A stretch of DNA of 64,000 bases from assembly GCA_013141075.1 (NCBI GenBank), contig JABFRQ010000001.1:248001-312000 (forward strand), read 5' to 3'. Positions 37,319-46,881 of this stretch are shown here, one piece after another; the stretch's first letter is position 1, and each line of letters opens with the position of its first letter. The position numbers were made by a program, and so were the translations under genes. The notes under the pieces are model-generated. The model saw only the letters and a program-made list of their open reading frames with translations. It was not told where the DNA came from and did no database searches. The DNA is from Methylotenera sp. Its GTDB lineage: Bacteria; Pseudomonadota; Gammaproteobacteria; Burkholderiales; Methylophilaceae.

Positions 37319-38176
37319 TTATTCCTCTGCTTTAGCTTCCGCCATCCTTAACAAACGTGCCGCTTCAACTTTCTTCGTATCTTCAATCTCACGCATTACG
37401 CTTTTCAAATCTACCGCTTTAGTGCTTTGCCTGAAACGGCCTGTGAGCGGCGTTTCTAGCGTTAAATCGCCATGCGCATACAGCGCCCAAATTTCTTTGC
37501 CGTATTGCGTGGTGAGTAATTCAGGCGCAAAGCGGCCGAAATAATCACTTAAATTCCTCACATCGCGCTCTAGCATTTCACTGGCGTTGTTATTACCTGC
37601 GGCATCTACTGCCTGCGGTAAATCAATAATCACGGGTCCATCGGCGCTCATTAAAATGTTGAATTCAGATAAATCGCCATGCACAATGCCTGCGCACAGC
37701 ATACGTACTACTTCTTTAATTAAAGTAGCGTGATGAATACGTGCTTCTTCAGCGCTAAAAGTAATATCGTTTAAACGTGGCGCGGCGTTGCCGTTGGCAT
37801 CGGTCACTAATTCCATGAGCAATACGCCTTCGTAAAAGTTATATGGCTCTGGCACGCGCACGCCTGCGTTAGCTAGGCGATATAAAGCATCAACTTCTGC
37901 ACTTTGCCAAGCCGCTTCTTGTGATTCACGCCCGAATTTTGAACCTTTAGCCATGGCGCGGCTTTGGCGGCTGTTTTTAGTTTTGCGGCCTTCGGTGTAA
38001 TCCACACTTTGGCGAAAACTGCGTTTATTCGCTTCTTTATACACTTTAGCGCAACGCACATCATCACCGCAGCGCACCACATACACGGTGGCTTCTTTGC
38101 CGCTCATGAGTTGGCGCACAACATCGTCAATCAAGCCGTCTTCAAGCAGTGGTTCTAGTCTTTGGGGAGTTTTCAT
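37319..38176 (-). CDS. RIO1-family serine protein kinase
   Basis: 285 residues. The nucleotide-binding strand GKEATVYVVRCG and Lys in CAKVYK, catalytic loop IVHGDLSEFNIL and metal-binding IIDLPQAVD are all present, with a coiled basic C-terminus. The length and the NNNASEMLERD segment fit the PA4780-like bacterial RIO kinases. Targets in bacteria are unknown. It begins on its own, with a REP-like repeat upstream. Confidence 0.9.
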   Translation of the reverse strand: MKTPQRLEPLLEDGLIDDVVRQLMSGKEATVYVVRCGDDVRCAKVYKEANKRSFRQSVDYTEGRKTKNSRQSRAMAKGSKFGRESQEAAWQSAEVDALYRLANAGVRVPEPYNFYEGVLLMELVTDANGNAAPRLNDITFSAEEARIHHATLIKEVVRMLCAGIVHGDLSEFNILMSADGPVIIDLPQAVDAAGNNNASEMLERDVRNLSDYFGRFAPELLTTQYGKEIWALYAHGDLTLETPLTGRFRQSTKAVDLKSVMREIEDTKKVEAARLLRMAEAKAEE

Positions 38177-38205
38177 GGGGTTATTTTAACCGAGATTGTT
38201 CATTA

Positions 38206-38251
38206 GTAGGTCAGGTTTCAACCCGACATCTCGGACTAACGCCCGACCTAC
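38206..38251. repeat. Inverted repeat of the GTAGGTCRGG type
   Basis: The ends GTAGGTCAGG and CCCGACCTAC pair over ten bases with one mismatch, and internal AACCCGACA matches scattered GTCGGGTTGAAACC-type repeats of proteobacteria. It fills part of the gap between the RIO kinase start and the tautomerase stop. Confidence 0.55.
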
Positions 38252-38289
38252 AACTTAATGATTCATTAAGGTTTAACGCCACTAAGCAG

Positions 38290-38472
38290 TCATTCATCTA
38301 ACAACTTCCCACCTATCGCCCAATCTTCGTACGCGACTTCTTCAAAAGTAATGTAAGTATATGATTTTGGTTTATGCGCAACGCGTTCTAAAGTTTCGGT
38401 AATTTCTTTGGCAATTTGTGCTTTTTGCTCTTTAGTCACTGAACCTGCAAGTTTGATATTAACGTAGGGCAT
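38290..38472 (-). CDS. 4-oxalocrotonate tautomerase-family protein
   Basis: 60 residues, the normal 4-OT length. The catalytic Pro directly follows the start Met (MPYVNIKLAG), and the helix and strand pattern is complete. Members convert enol and keto acids; the substrate here is unknown, since no aromatic-degradation genes are nearby. Confidence 0.85.
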   Translation of the reverse strand: MPYVNIKLAGSVTKEQKAQIAKEITETLERVAHKPKSYTYITFEEVAYEDWAIGGKLLDE

Positions 38473-38482
38473 GGCGCTCTCC

Positions 38483-39019
38483 TTAATTTAACAACTGTTG
38501 AACTATAAAAGGTATTGGTTGCTTGCTGTAAGCAATATAAAGTGGGTGTTGCGGGCTGTTATCAGCATTGAGTTGTAGGCACATGACTTTGTGCTGCAAA
38601 TTAGCGGCAATGAGTTTTTGCAAAATAGCTTTTGCTCTTGGCGCGGCAAGTGGGTGCTTGCCCCAACCGCATACTGTTTGTTCAGATATTTCTACTGCGC
38701 GCAATATGCAATTATCAGCTTCTGGCAAATCACCAAGCAAATCATTCACAGTGTTGAGTAGCCTTGAATCTGTCATGCGAAATGGAAATAAATTCACAAT
38801 AATCATACTGCCGTAGCCCATGGCAATGGCGCGGCGTTGGCATCGTTCAATGGTAGGGTCGTTCTGCATTTCATCGGCCGTGCTGGGGTTGAGCATTAAA
38901 AAACTAATGGCTGGCAGGGCTAAATCCCAATCGCGGCGTAACCAATACCTAAACTTTTCACAATCAGAAAAATGTGCGACTGACGCTTGAAATAAGGTTT
39001 TATGTTGCTTAATGATCAT
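38483..39019 (-). CDS. DUF1643 domain protein
   Basis: About 178 residues from the ATG at 39019, which overlaps the CDF stop codon by 11 bases; the ATG at 39046 would overlap it by 38. The family blocks RDWDLALPAISFLMLNPSTAD, DPTIERCQRRA and VVCGWGKHPL-like wording identify DUF1643. Function is unknown. Coupling to the metal transporter may only reflect tight packing. Confidence 0.8.
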   Translation of the reverse strand: MIIKQHKTLFQASVAHFSDCEKFRYWLRRDWDLALPAISFLMLNPSTADEMQNDPTIERCQRRAIAMGYGSMIIVNLFPFRMTDSRLLNTVNDLLGDLPEADNCILRAVEISEQTVCGWGKHPLAAPRAKAILQKLIAANLQHKVMCLQLNADNSPQHPLYIAYSKQPIPFIVQQLLN

Positions 39020-39701
39020 GCTGACCAAGGCTTGGTGCGGCTTCACCTGGCTTTAGGTGGAATGTTTTCCATATATCGCGTATCAAATTTAAGGTAAATA
39101 CCAACAATAAAACTGAGATTAACAAAGATAGAATCGGGTCAATCGGCATCCAACCAGTAAAATAAATTACCACACCTGCCGCCACAGCAGCTACTGAGCC
39201 TAATAAATCGCCGATAACATGTAAAAATGCGGCACGATTATTTAAGGTTTCGGCATGGTGTTTGGCTTGGTGATGCAATTGTTTTGCAACGATTATATTC
39301 ACAATTAAACCTAATGTAGCAATAATCGTTAGCCCTAAACCTTGCACGTGATGCGGCGTTTTAAAGCGCGCGATGGCCTCAACCACCACAAATATAATCA
39401 CCACCAATAAAGAAATTGCGTTAAAAATAGAAACACCAAGCTCAACACGTGTGATGCCTGATTTGTGGCGTTTAACATTAGGTTTTTTTGAAAGTATGCC
39501 AGCCATCCAAGCCAACCCTAATGCGGCAACATCAGAGAACATATGCCCTGCATCACTTAATAATGCCAGTGAACCTGTGTACCAACTGCCAACTGCCTCA
39601 ACAATGGCAAAACTAAATATCAATAAAAATGGAATTAGGTAATGATCATGGTCGTCATGATTATCGTGTCCGCCATGCGAGGCTTGTTCTAAATTATTCA
39701 C
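39009..39701 (-). CDS. Short cation diffusion facilitator (zinc/cobalt exporter-like)
   Basis: 230 residues. A His/Asp-rich head (HGGHDNHDDHDH) precedes six membrane helices. The metal-site pairs LLSDAGHMFSD in helix 2 and LHVIGDLLGS in helix 5 are intact. A His-rich loop (KQLHHQAKHHAE) lies between helices 4 and 5. The cytoplasmic C-terminal dimer domain of most CDF proteins (about 80 residues) is missing; the protein stops soon after helix 6 at LGQHDH, though no frame break is seen. Such C-terminal-less CDF proteins are known. Confidence 0.85.
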   Translation of the reverse strand: MNNLEQASHGGHDNHDDHDHYLIPFLLIFSFAIVEAVGSWYTGSLALLSDAGHMFSDVAALGLAWMAGILSKKPNVKRHKSGITRVELGVSIFNAISLLVVIIFVVVEAIARFKTPHHVQGLGLTIIATLGLIVNIIVAKQLHHQAKHHAETLNNRAAFLHVIGDLLGSVAAVAAGVVIYFTGWMPIDPILSLLISVLLLVFTLNLIRDIWKTFHLKPGEAAPSLGQHDH

Positions 39702-39816
39702 TTAATTATTCACCAAAAATAGATAGGTTAAATGCTAACCTAAAACGTAAGAGTTAGAATCATTTTACTTAATTTTCAAAGAAAAATTAAATCTAAGCCT
39801 TTACTTCAACATTTAT

Positions 39817-39857
39817 TTGCAATCGTTTTCAAAAAAAGTATTGCAATCGTTTTCAAA
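39817..39857. promoter_or_regulatory. Tandem LacI-type operators before the sucrose receptor
   Basis: Two exact copies of TTGCAATCGTTTTCAAA (39817-39833 and 39841-39857) stand 24 bases apart, each an imperfect palindrome with the central CG of LacI sites. They lie 140-180 bases before the receptor start. The regulator is probably the LacI protein encoded at 49592-50716, as a related site precedes the neighbouring tonB operon. Confidence 0.7.
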
Positions 39858-39997
39858 ACTATGCACAATATGTTACATAAATGTTAAAAGTGTTTAGATA
39901 TTGTAAGTAAGTGTTAATTTTTATCTAAAAAACACCTAATAATTATAATTACTGGAAGTAAACTTTACTTTTAAATCATATAGTTGGAGAGATTGAG

Positions 39998-42253
39998 ATG
40001 GAAAAAAACTTAAAATTGAAAATAGTGGCAAGTGCAACTATTGCTGCACTTGCCCACATGTCAGCCGCATTTGCGGAAGAAGTTGTTGCAGCCGATGCAA
40101 CAACTGCAGCTGCTCCAGCACAAGCTGAAGCTGTTGTTGATAATACACCACTCAATTTAGATAAAATTGTGGTGACAGGTTCAGCAAACAAAGTATCAAA
40201 AATGAAATCTAGCGTTTCAATTAGTACTATGAATGCGGAGCAAGTCACAAATACAGGCGCAACTAACGCGGCTGAGGTGTTGCGCTCTATTCCAGGCGTT
40301 CGCTCAGAATCATCTGGTGGTGAAGGTAACGCGAATATGACAGTGCGTGGCTTGCCAATTTCTGCAGGTGGCTCACGTTATGTACAAATGCAAGAAGATG
40401 GTTTACCTATCTTGCAGTTTGGTGATGTGGCATTTGCAACACCAGATATGTTCATGCGGGTTGATCAAAGTTTAAATAAATTAGAAGTGGTTCGTGGTGG
40501 TTCAGGCTCAACGCTTGCGACCAACTCACCAGGCGGTATCATTAACTTTATTAGCAACACGGGTGAAGTTAAAGGCGGCAAAATTGGTTTGTCAGCAGGG
40601 CTAAACTTCAACCAATGGCGTACAGATTTAAGCTATGGCGCGCCATTAGATGATAACGGTTTACGCTTTTTTGTTTCTGGTTTTTACCGCACAGGCGACG
40701 GCTTGCGTGATGCCGGCGTTACCATGGAGCAAGGCGGCCAAATTAAAGGTAACATCACTAAGCAATTAGATAATGGTTACATTCGCGCAAGCTTCAAGCA
40801 CTTAGATGATCAAACACCAGTTAACATGCCGGTACCTGTTAAAATTACAGGCGGTAAAATCTCTCAGTTGCCAGGCATAGATCCAAGAACAGCTACTTTT
40901 TACTCTAAAAACTGGGGTCCTGATGTTACTTTAGGCGGCAATAACAGCCAAATTTCATCAAATGTTAATGATGGCATGACTGTTAAAACTGACTCAATCG
41001 GTTTAGAAGCGGCTTTTGATTTTGGCGGTTGGAATGTGTCAGATAAATTCCGCTGGGCAGATAATCGTGGTCGATTTATTGGTCTGTTTCCTACTAATGA
41101 TGTAGCAGCAGGTCAAGTTGGCATCACTATCTTTAATACCTCTTTAAATGACATGGGCAATACCGTCAATGACTTTAAACTATCTAAAGCATTCGACGCT
41201 GCTACAGCAGGTAAATGGACGCCAACCGTTGGCCTTTATACTTCTTGGCAAAATGTAGGCGCTACATGGAACTTCAACCAGTACACAGTTTCTGCAAATA
41301 GTGTTCCAACCATTATTAGTGTGGACGCTCAACAAGCCGCTGTTTGGGGTGGTTGTTGCAATCGCGATATTGATGCTGAATACCGCACCATTTCACCATA
41401 TGCGTCACTTGCTTGGGAAATGGGTAACTTAAATACGGATGTTAGCGTGCGTTACGACAAGCAAGATGCTTCAGGTAGTTATGCAGGCGTTACAGGTGCG
41501 GTATACGGTGCTCGCAATACTATCAATTACAGCATTAATCACACATCTTGGTCTGCTGGTGCAAACTATCGCATCAACACTAACTTAGCAGTATTTGGTC
41601 GCGCAAGCAATGGTGTAGCCTTTAATGCTGATCGCATTATGTTTGGCAATCCTCTAGATGGTAGCGCAATCATTCCAGTGAATGAAGTGGATCAATATGA
41701 AGCAGGCGTGAAATGGCGTCAAGGTAATCTGAACACATTTGTGACGTTGTTCCAAGCCAAAACAGATGAATCAAATTACACTTTCCCCGGCCTTCTAACT
41801 AACGCTTATAAGTATGATGCTAAGGGTGTAGAGCTTGAATTTGGCTATTCTATCAATAACTTTAAATTGGGTGGCGGCTTAACTTACACAGACGCTGAAG
41901 TAGTTAAATCAACTAATGCTGCAGTAGTTGGTTTTGCACCTAATCGCCAAGCTAAAGTGGTGTATCAAATTAGCCCTAGTTATGCATGGGATAAATTCAC
42001 TATTGGCGGCAGTGTGATTGGTACTACAAAGTCAACTGATAACCGTGGTGCAGGCGCTTTAGAAGCAACATTGCCAGCCTACGCGCTTGTAAATAGCTTC
42101 TTACGCTACCAATATGATAGCAAGCTACAACTGACTTTATCTGCCAACAACTTGTTTGACTCAATTGCTTACACAGAAAGTAATGACGGCAGAATGGCTG
42201 CTCGTGCTGCAGATGGTCGCAGTGTAAAAGCTTCAGTAGTTTACTCTTTCTAA
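39998..42253 (+). CDS. TonB-dependent receptor for sucrose (SuxA-like)
   Basis: 751 residues. Signal peptide ending AAFA, an Ala-rich linker, TonB box LDKIVVTG, plug domain (ATNAAEVLRSIPGVRSESSG, MTVRGLPI) and a barrel that ends VVYSF with the terminal Phe. Substrate is inferred from the adjoining fructokinase, sucrose carrier and amylosucrase genes, the same set as in the Xanthomonas sux locus. A GGAGAG site is set eight bases before ATG. Confidence 0.88.
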   Translation: MEKNLKLKIVASATIAALAHMSAAFAEEVVAADATTAAAPAQAEAVVDNTPLNLDKIVVTGSANKVSKMKSSVSISTMNAEQVTNTGATNAAEVLRSIPGVRSESSGGEGNANMTVRGLPISAGGSRYVQMQEDGLPILQFGDVAFATPDMFMRVDQSLNKLEVVRGGSGSTLATNSPGGIINFISNTGEVKGGKIGLSAGLNFNQWRTDLSYGAPLDDNGLRFFVSGFYRTGDGLRDAGVTMEQGGQIKGNITKQLDNGYIRASFKHLDDQTPVNMPVPVKITGGKISQLPGIDPRTATFYSKNWGPDVTLGGNNSQISSNVNDGMTVKTDSIGLEAAFDFGGWNVSDKFRWADNRGRFIGLFPTNDVAAGQVGITIFNTSLNDMGNTVNDFKLSKAFDAATAGKWTPTVGLYTSWQNVGATWNFNQYTVSANSVPTIISVDAQQAAVWGGCCNRDIDAEYRTISPYASLAWEMGNLNTDVSVRYDKQDASGSYAGVTGAVYGARNTINYSINHTSWSAGANYRINTNLAVFGRASNGVAFNADRIMFGNPLDGSAIIPVNEVDQYEAGVKWRQGNLNTFVTLFQAKTDESNYTFPGLLTNAYKYDAKGVELEFGYSINNFKLGGGLTYTDAEVVKSTNAAVVGFAPNRQAKVVYQISPSYAWDKFTIGGSVIGTTKSTDNRGAGALEATLPAYALVNSFLRYQYDSKLQLTLSANNLFDSIAYTESNDGRMAARAADGRSVKASVVYSF

Positions 42254-42284
42254 ATAAATTACTGATTGCAAATAGTTAGCTAAA

Positions 42285-42330
42285 CAATACGTCATTGTGG
42301 GGAATTAAAAGCCTTGCAATGACGTTATTG
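42285..42330. terminator. Hairpin after the sucrose receptor
   Basis: CAATACGTCATTG and CAATGACGTTATTG pair with one bulged base around an AT-rich loop, 30 bases after the receptor stop. The arms share GTCATTG with the REP-like element at 6920. Confidence 0.55.
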
Positions 42331-42383
42331 ACTTTAGGTTAAGTGTTTCAAAACTAGATACTTTAAAGAAACTTTTAAGGTAT

Positions 42384-42429
42384 CTCTAAAAGTACATCAC
42401 ACAATTTAACGTGTGATGTACTTTTAGAG
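42384..42429. terminator. Perfect 19-bp palindrome between receptor and fructokinase
   Basis: CTCTAAAAGTACATCACAC (42384-42402) and its exact reverse complement (42411-42429) flank the loop AATTTAAC, followed by TTATCTTTTTAC. The stable hairpin and T-rich tail suggest a terminator or attenuator that lowers expression of the intracellular genes relative to the receptor. Confidence 0.65.
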
Positions 42430-42487
42430 TTATCTTTTTACTTTTAAACCCCTTTAAATCGCAAGCAAATAGGATAAATAAAGCGCC

Positions 42488-43459
42488 ATGATTCAATCAT
42501 CTGTTGTTGTTTTTGGTGAAGCATTGGTAGATTTATTTAAAGATGGCTTAGTGGTCGGCGGCGCGCCTTTTAATGTAGCGCGGCACTTAGCTGGGTTTGG
42601 TTTGCATCCTCTTTTCATAAGCGCTATTAGTGAAGACAACGCTGGCGATTTAATTTCGCAAGAAATTAAACGCTATCAATTAGCGCCGCAAGGCGTACAA
42701 ATACTACCAAACATGCGCACAGGCACCGTGCAAGTGCATGAAAATGCGCAAGGCCACCAATTTGAAATTATGCCCAATTGCGCTTACGACGCAATTGAAG
42801 CCAACGCAGCGTTAGCTTACGTAAGCGCATTTAATAAAGCTAGTGCTAAGACTAGCGCTCAGCCAAAAATTTTATACCACGGCACTTTAGGCTTGCGCGG
42901 TAGCGTGTCTTACAATACTTTTCAGGCGGTGTGTACGCAGGTAAAAGCTGAGCCTAACGCCAATGTTTTTCTAGACATCAATTGGCGTGCAGGTCATGTA
43001 GAACAGGCTGTTGCAGTGCAATGCTTAAAAGATGCCGACATTATTAAGCTGAGCATTGAAGAGCTACAAATGGTGCTCGTTTGGTTTAAGGTGTTAGTAA
43101 GTTGTGAAAGCAAGCTACCTGCAAACGGCACTACAGAGCGCCCTATTCAACGCTTAATGGCGCAAATTAAAGCGCATTTATTGCTAATCACTTATGGCGA
43201 GCTTGGTAGCGCGGCTTTTAACCAAGACGGATTTTGCATAAGCAGCGCGCCAGCATTAAGTGGCACCGATATGGTAGATACCGTGGGTGCAGGCGATGCT
43301 TTTTCTAGCGTGATGTTGTTGGCTTTAACGCAACATTGGCCAATTGAGGTAGCGCTACAACGCGCTAACGAGTTTGCGGCAGCCGTGTGCGGCATACGTG
43401 GTGCCACACCTAGCGATTTAGCGTTCTACCAAAAATATGCACTGGTATGGGAAATTTAG
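42488..43459 (+). CDS. Fructokinase, PfkB family
   Basis: 323 residues. The N-terminal GEALVDLF and GGAPFNVARHLAGFG and the C-terminal anion hole DTVGAGDAFSS with catalytic base D270 identify a PfkB sugar kinase; wording fits fructokinases. It phosphorylates the fructose set free by amylosucrase. It is followed after 52 bases by the sucrose carrier. Confidence 0.9.
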   Translation: MIQSSVVVFGEALVDLFKDGLVVGGAPFNVARHLAGFGLHPLFISAISEDNAGDLISQEIKRYQLAPQGVQILPNMRTGTVQVHENAQGHQFEIMPNCAYDAIEANAALAYVSAFNKASAKTSAQPKILYHGTLGLRGSVSYNTFQAVCTQVKAEPNANVFLDINWRAGHVEQAVAVQCLKDADIIKLSIEELQMVLVWFKVLVSCESKLPANGTTERPIQRLMAQIKAHLLLITYGELGSAAFNQDGFCISSAPALSGTDMVDTVGAGDAFSSVMLLALTQHWPIEVALQRANEFAAAVCGIRGATPSDLAFYQKYALVWEI

Positions 43460-43511
43460 CGCCTAAAAAAGTGATTTACTTTAAGAAAAATTTGCAAAAA
43501 AGGATAATCCG

Positions 43512-44837
43512 ATGACCACATTACACAAGCCGCATTTAAGTTTTTGGCAAATCATCAACATGAATGTGGGGTTTTTTGGCATTCAATTTAGCTTTGGTTT
43601 ACAACAAAGCAATATGAGCCCGATTTACGGTTATTTAGGGGCAGATGAAGCCTCGCTGCCCTATTTGTGGCTGGCAGGGCCGATGACAGGCTTGCTAGTA
43701 CAGCCGATTATAGGTGCTATGAGCGATAAAACCACTAGCAAAATGGGGCGCCGTACACCGTATTTTTTAATTGGTGCTTTGTTGTGTAGTTTGGCGCTTT
43801 TATTCATGCCGTTTAGCCCAACATTGTGGATGGCGGCTAGTTTGCTGTGGATTTTAGACGCTGGAAACAACGTCACTATGGAGCCATATCGCGCCTTTGT
43901 TAGCGATAAACTCAGCGCCGTTCAAACCGATATTGGCTTTTTAGTACAAAGCGCTTTTACAGGCTTGGCGCAGACGCTCGCGTATTTATCACCCGTGATA
44001 TTGGTGTGGATTGGCATGAATAAAGATGCGGTAAATTCGCACCATATACCCTACATTACGATTACCGCTTTTATTATTGGCGCATTTTTCTCGCTGGCTT
44101 CCATTCTGTGGAGCGTGAAAACTACGCCTGAAATCCCGCTTAATGCTGAAGAGATTGCGCAGATTAAAAAAAATCCGCTGAATGTCAAGTCGGTTGCGGT
44201 TGAAATTAAAAGTGCATTTATAGAAATGCCGCTGGTAATGAAGCAGCTGGCGGTGATGATGCTGTTTCAATGGTATGCCATGTTTTGTTATTGGCAATAT
44301 ATTACCTTGTCATTATCGACCACGTTTTTTGGCACCACAGACGCCAGCACTCAGGGTTTTAGGGATGCTGCTTTAATAAACGCAAAAATCGGTGGTTTCT
44401 ATAACTTCATGTCTTTTGTTACCGCTTTCGCGATGATTCCAATTGTGCGTCGCATAGGCGCAAAATATACGCATGCTGCGTGCCTGACCTTGGCAGGGCT
44501 GGCCATGCTGAGCATTCCAAGCATTCACAATCAAAACTTATTGTTCATCCCTATGATAGGCGTAGGTTTGGCCTGGGCCAGCATTATGGGTAACCCATAC
44601 AGCATGCTGGCGCATGCCATTCCTAAAGAACGCGTGGGCATTTACATGGGCATTTTTAATATGTTCATTGTCGTGCCCATGTTTATACAAATCATGACTT
44701 TGCCGCTGTATTACAAATCTTGGTTGCATGGTAATCCAGAAAATGTGATTCGCTTGGCGGGCGCATTGCTGTTAATTGCGGCACTTGCAGGCGCATTGGT
44801 GAGCAATACGCACAAAAAAGTAACTATAGGAAAGTAA
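43512..44837 (+). CDS. MFS sucrose transporter (SuxC-like)
   Basis: 441 residues with twelve helices. The motif [15 protein letters not shown] near the start, [18 protein letters not shown] in the first cytoplasmic loop and [18 protein letters not shown] are typical of the sucrose/maltose proton symporters of Xanthomonas and plants. It moves sucrose across the inner membrane intact, as needed for the next gene product. AAAAAAGGA is set seven bases before ATG. Confidence 0.88.
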   Translation: MTTLHKPHLSFWQIINMNVGFFGIQFSFGLQQSNMSPIYGYLGADEASLPYLWLAGPMTGLLVQPIIGAMSDKTTSKMGRRTPYFLIGALLCSLALLFMPFSPTLWMAASLLWILDAGNNVTMEPYRAFVSDKLSAVQTDIGFLVQSAFTGLAQTLAYLSPVILVWIGMNKDAVNSHHIPYITITAFIIGAFFSLASILWSVKTTPEIPLNAEEIAQIKKNPLNVKSVAVEIKSAFIEMPLVMKQLAVMMLFQWYAMFCYWQYITLSLSTTFFGTTDASTQGFRDAALINAKIGGFYNFMSFVTAFAMIPIVRRIGAKYTHAACLTLAGLAMLSIPSIHNQNLLFIPMIGVGLAWASIMGNPYSMLAHAIPKERVGIYMGIFNMFIVVPMFIQIMTLPLYYKSWLHGNPENVIRLAGALLLIAALAGALVSNTHKKVTIGK

Positions 44838-44874
44838 TTGCATAAAATAACTAGAAATAACAAGGGTTTAAGTA

Positions 44875-46794
44875 ATGTTAAGTGTTGATAAAGCAATTGC
44901 TAAATTGATTCAAAAAAATAATGAATTTGATGCTGATAAAGCATTGGCAGCGTTTATTCAAACGCAAAAAAACTTGGGCGCTAATAGCGTGCCACGCGAG
45001 TTTTTAGCTAGGCTTAAAGCGCAGCTACCCACGCTCATTCAGCAATTAGGCAATGTTTATGTTGATTACCCAGCATTTGAATTGTATATACAAAATTTAA
45101 TTGCAACGATGTATGCAAGCTATAACGAAAGACCAAGTGCCTTAAAAGCGCTCGATCAGAAAAGAGCTAAGAATCCAACCTGGTTTCAATCGCAAAAAAT
45201 GGTGGGCGGCGTCTGTTATGTTGACTTATATGCCAAAAATCTCTCAGGCATACGTGCACAAATTCCCTATTTTAAATCACTAGGGCTCACTTATTTACAC
45301 CTAATGCCCTTGTTTAAAGCACCACCGTTGCATAATGATGGCGGCTATGCAGTTTCTAGCTATAGAGAAGTTAATCCACAGCTTGGCAGCATGGTAGATT
45401 TAAACATTTTGGCCGATGAGTTACGTGAAGCTGGCATTAGCTTGGTATTAGATTTTATTTTCAACCACACTTCTAACGAGCATGAGTGGGCGCAAAAATG
45501 CTTTGCGGGCGATGTAGATTTTCAAGATTTTTATCTTATTTACCCTGACCGCACCATACCTGATTTGTTTGAAAAAAATGTACGTGAGATTTTTCCTGAA
45601 GAACACCCAGGGGCTTTTTCACAGCTAGAGGATGGCCGTTGGGTATGGACTACGTTTCATTCTTATCAATGGGACTTGAATTACGCTAACCCCAATGTTT
45701 TCCTAGCAATGGCCTGTGAAATGCTATTTATTGCTAACCAAGGCGCAGAAGTGTTGCGTATGGATGCAGTAGCCTTTTTATGGAAAAAAATGGGTTCAGA
45801 TTGCGAAAACTTGCCAGAAGTACACACCTTGATTCAGGCATTTAACACCATTGCAAAAATTGCCGCACCATCGCTATTATTTAAGTCTGAGGCAATTGTT
45901 CACCCTGATGACGTAATTAAATATATTGCTAAAGGTGAATGTCAGCTTTCATACAACCCATTACAAATGGCACTACTGTGGAGTACGCTGGCCACGCGCG
46001 AGGTGAATTTGCTGAATCAAGCATTAAGCGAAAGAAACACCATTGCAGCAGATTGTAGCTGGGTGAATTATGTACGATCACACGATGACATTGGCTGGAC
46101 CTTTTCAGACGAAGATGCGGAAAAGTTTGCAATTAACGGCTATATGCATCGAGAGTTTTTAAATAATTTTTATCTAGGTAGGTTTCCAGGTAGTTTTGCG
46201 CAAGGCGTACCTTTTCAAGAAAATTTAAAAAATGGCGATTGCCGCATTAGTGGCACCACTGCATCGTTAGTGGGGTTAGGTCAACAAGATAACTTTGCAA
46301 TTGAGCGAATACTGGCGCTATACAATATTGTGATGACTACGGGCGGCATTCCGCTCATTTATTTGGGCGATGAAGTAGGCATGTTAAATGATTTAGGCTA
46401 TGTGAATGATGAAGCTAAAGCAGCAGATAGCCGTTGGGTGCATCGCGTTGCGAAAAATCCTCTATTATACAAAGAGGCGCAAGCTGACAAAAACTCAGCC
46501 ACTGCCAAATTGTTTAATGGCCTAAAACACCTCATTACATTACGTAAGAAAACTAAGGCGCTTGCAGGTGGGTTATTGAAAACCATTAACACCCGCAACG
46601 CTAGCGTTATTGCCTATTCAAGAGTTGTTGAAGATGAATCTGTTCTAGTAATTGCTAATTTTAGCGAAAACCCTCAGCGAATTAACTTAGATGACAGCTA
46701 TTCAAGAGAAATGCTGGATTTAGTGACGAATAAGCATGTTGTTATCCAACAAAATTTAACAATAGCGCCATATCACTTTATGTGGCTAAAATAA
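44875..46794 (+). CDS. ams: Amylosucrase (or closely related sucrose hydrolase), GH13
   Basis: 639 residues without a signal peptide. GH13 regions are VLDFIFNHTSNEH, EVLRMDAVAF with nucleophile D297, KSEAIVHPDD with acid/base E339 and YVRSHDDIGW with the stabilising Asp near 404; D297 and E339 keep the spacing of Neisseria amylosucrase D286 and E328. The N-terminal helical domain (about 1-95) and the extra B' region mark the amylosucrase subfamily. The enzyme splits sucrose into fructose and a growing alpha-1,4-glucan. Hydrolytic relatives in Xanthomonas look alike, so glucan synthesis is likely but unproven. Confidence 0.9.
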   Translation: MLSVDKAIAKLIQKNNEFDADKALAAFIQTQKNLGANSVPREFLARLKAQLPTLIQQLGNVYVDYPAFELYIQNLIATMYASYNERPSALKALDQKRAKNPTWFQSQKMVGGVCYVDLYAKNLSGIRAQIPYFKSLGLTYLHLMPLFKAPPLHNDGGYAVSSYREVNPQLGSMVDLNILADELREAGISLVLDFIFNHTSNEHEWAQKCFAGDVDFQDFYLIYPDRTIPDLFEKNVREIFPEEHPGAFSQLEDGRWVWTTFHSYQWDLNYANPNVFLAMACEMLFIANQGAEVLRMDAVAFLWKKMGSDCENLPEVHTLIQAFNTIAKIAAPSLLFKSEAIVHPDDVIKYIAKGECQLSYNPLQMALLWSTLATREVNLLNQALSERNTIAADCSWVNYVRSHDDIGWTFSDEDAEKFAINGYMHREFLNNFYLGRFPGSFAQGVPFQENLKNGDCRISGTTASLVGLGQQDNFAIERILALYNIVMTTGGIPLIYLGDEVGMLNDLGYVNDEAKAADSRWVHRVAKNPLLYKEAQADKNSATAKLFNGLKHLITLRKKTKALAGGLLKTINTRNASVIAYSRVVEDESVLVIANFSENPQRINLDDSYSREMLDLVTNKHVVIQQNLTIAPYHFMWLK

Positions 46795-46827
46795 AAAAAT
46801 GCCGCGTATTTAGTCGCGGCATTTTTT
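46793..46827. terminator. Bidirectional Rho-independent terminator
   Basis: AAAAAAATGCCGCG and CGCGGCATTTTTTT pair around TATTTAGT, directly after the amylosucrase stop. The A and T runs on both sides let it also serve the converging exbD gene. Confidence 0.9.
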
Positions 46828-46881
46828 TATAGTACAAAATACTAAAGCAGTATTTAATATTTATTACGAGCTCTAGTAATC

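Noticed and set aside
38290..38472. Tautomerase as part of an aromatic meta-cleavage pathway
   Set aside because: No dioxygenase, hydratase or decarboxylase genes are nearby; the family is widespread with other roles.
39841..39870. Direct repeats before the sucrose receptor as a CRISPR fragment
   Set aside because: Only two short copies 24 bases apart and with operator symmetry; no spacers or cas genes.
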